A stretch of DNA of 64,000 nucleotides from Paulinella micropora (lineage: Eukaryota > Cercozoa > Imbricatea > Euglyphida > Paulinellidae): NCBI GenBank assembly GCA_019918135.1, contig WBZZ01005253.1, forward strand, positions 1-64,000, written 5' to 3'. The position numbers were made by a program, and so were the translations under genes. The notes beneath the pieces were generated by a model. It made no database searches. It saw nothing but the letters and a program-made list of their open reading frames with translations, and was not told the origin of the DNA. Numbering within the stretch: position 1 is the first letter of the stretch; the number at the start of each line of letters is the position of its first letter. Positions 62,931 to 64,000 of this stretch are shown one piece after another.

Positions 62931-64000
62931 TTAATAAGAAATCAGATGTACCTCCGGTCTTTGGGCCCGGAAGTCTTGTATCTCCTGTAGCGGGATATTC
63001 TCAAACCCAAGACGGAGCTTCCGCAGCGGCCGGCATTGCCGCAAGCCCGCCATGGTAGTGATGTTTTTGCACAGATAGATTTCGAGCTCTTGCAGAAAGC
63101 GGCAGTTCCGCAGTCCGGCTAGACCGTGGAGGCCCGAGCATTTCTCGAGAGTTAATTTAGAGAGGACGGGGAAATCGTTTAGGACACTGACGTCCGTGAA
63201 CCGCGGGCACTCCACCAGGTGCAGTGTGCTCAGCTTGCGGCAGCCTGTCAGCGAGCGTAGGTCCTCGCTAGCAAGATTGCACTTCCACAGCTTCAGCTCG
63301 ACTACAGGAAACCTTAACAAATTGCTGAAGGACTCGCGGCTGCAGCCCGTGAGCGTAACCCTGAGGGTCTCGAGCGGGAGCGCCGACAGTACCCCGAGGT
63401 TCGCGCCCGTCATGCCCGTGCTGCAGTCTAGCAGGTCTAAATGCCGCAGTGTTTTTATAGACTGTAAGAGCTCCAAGCGAGACTCTGGTAGATCCCAAAT
63501 GCTCAGCCGCTCCAGATGTTTGAGCGTGGCAAAAGCCGTGCGGGCTCCCTCTTCGGTCAGATAATGTTGTCTGTACAGGTTCAGCTCCCGGAGTTGCAGG
63601 TTCTGCAGTCCCAGGCCAGTGATGCGCGGACAGTTTTCCAAGTCTAATCGTCGTAGCTCTGTTAAGCCCGGCAGCGCCGAGTCCGTCAGGTTGGCGCAGC
63701 GCGACAAAACCAGTCGTTGCAACCCTGCAAACCTCGGCAGTGCCACCCGCAGGTCGGCGTCAGTAATTCTACTGTTTTCGAGGCACAGCACAGCAACGAG
63801 GTGTGCGTTCGGCAGCCGCTGCAGACACGCCTGAATAAAAGCGTTGTTGACCAACTTCAAGCTGTGGATCACAGAGAATGCTTCCAGAAGCTCGCTCGAA
63901 ATGAGGCCGAAGACCGCTAACTCTTTCACCTCTACCTTTGTGACCAGCTGCACTAGTGTCTCCTGGCTGCGTGCCTTAAGCCATCGCAGGGTAAGACTCG
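62931..64000 (-). CDS. F-box/LRR-family protein, 5' end outside the window
   Basis: At least 340 residues of LRRs (LRRLDLENCPRITGLGL, LRELNLYRQHYL, LRHLDLLDCSTGMTGANL, LQELEIYLCKNITTMAGL), ending at 62931. The frame stays open to the window edge (SLTLRWLKARSQETLVQLV), matching the paralog at 27908-29297. The F-box head is therefore expected just beyond position 64000. This copy has no frame break in the visible part and serves as the reference for the other one. Confidence 0.8.
   Translation of the reverse strand, partial: SLTLRWLKARSQETLVQLVTKVEVKELAVFGLISSELLEAFSVIHSLKLVNNAFIQACLQRLPNAHLVAVLCLENSRITDADLRVALPRFAGLQRLVLSRCANLTDSALPGLTELRRLDLENCPRITGLGLQNLQLRELNLYRQHYLTEEGARTAFATLKHLERLSIWDLPESRLELLQSIKTLRHLDLLDCSTGMTGANLGVLSALPLETLRVTLTGCSRESFSNLLRFPVVELKLWKCNLASEDLRSLTGCRKLSTLHLVECPRFTDVSVLNDFPVLSKLTLEKCSGLHGLAGLRNCRFLQELEIYLCKNITTMAGLRQCRPLRKLRLGFENIPLQEIQDFRAQRPEVHLISY

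Noticed and set aside
1..64000. Simple chimeric assembly of unrelated contigs
   Set aside because: Composition changes coincide with mobile-element borders (gypsy truncation, TIR ends with target duplications), which natural insertion explains; long reads across 20,510 and 24,550 would still be the proper test.

Overview
The window looks like a piece of a protist nuclear chromosome (or a provirus-rich contig) made of stacked foreign DNA. Three compositions are visible: an AT-rich viral block (1 to about 20,200), a near-balanced retrotransposon (20,512 to about 24,500), and a GC-rich, gene-dense block full of long G and C runs (about 24,600 to 64,000) that is itself split by a 5.0 kb inverted-repeat transposon (51,417-56,429). 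Eukaryotic signs are a GT-AG intron, (ATT)n microsatellites, a tRNA-headed SINE-like unit and a Ty3/gypsy element. No bacterial operon signals or rRNA genes were seen.

The AT-rich block is most of a Polinton-like virus / virophage-class element. It has a protein-primed family-B DNA polymerase (heavily frameshifted), a retroviral-type integrase, a long fibre with an S74 chaperone domain, an FtsK/HerA-like packaging ATPase, an adenain-type maturation protease, a GIY-YIG nuclease, a penton-like minor capsid protein, a double-jelly-roll major capsid protein, a tail/adhesin-like protein and two small ExoX_C-type proteins. Genes are tightly packed, with several start/stop overlaps. The left end lies outside the window and no right terminal repeat was identified. 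Frameshifts and in-frame stops suggest an endogenous, decaying copy; homopolymer sequencing error is the main alternative.

The GC-rich block resembles an accessory region of a large DNA virus: intronless genes on both strands, expanded paralog families and membrane proteins. It carries an HNH nuclease fused to an SF3 (D5-like) helicase, a tandem CoiA-like PD-(D/E)XK nuclease, a large GTPase of the dynamin/SLIP-GC kind, BTB/POZ and F-box/LRR proteins (possible ubiquitin-ligase adaptors), and two secreted DUF285 plus discoidin-like adhesins, one with an 18-bp coding repeat. No capsid gene was recognised here, so the giant-virus assignment is inference. Intergenic spaces contain G/C runs, a conserved G-tract-flanked element, a duplicated promoter-plus-start segment, and perfect or near-perfect hairpins at 3' ends of genes.

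The TIR transposon sits between the two divergent DUF285 adhesin genes, has about 330-bp inverted repeats and a TTAT target duplication, and ends 13 bp before the ATG of the right-hand adhesin. It carries an intron-containing gene with weak DUF7869-like resemblance, a divergent coiled-coil gene and a SINE-like insert. Many genes throughout carry one or a few frame breaks, often at homopolymers; where a gene is called across a break, this is stated in its entry.
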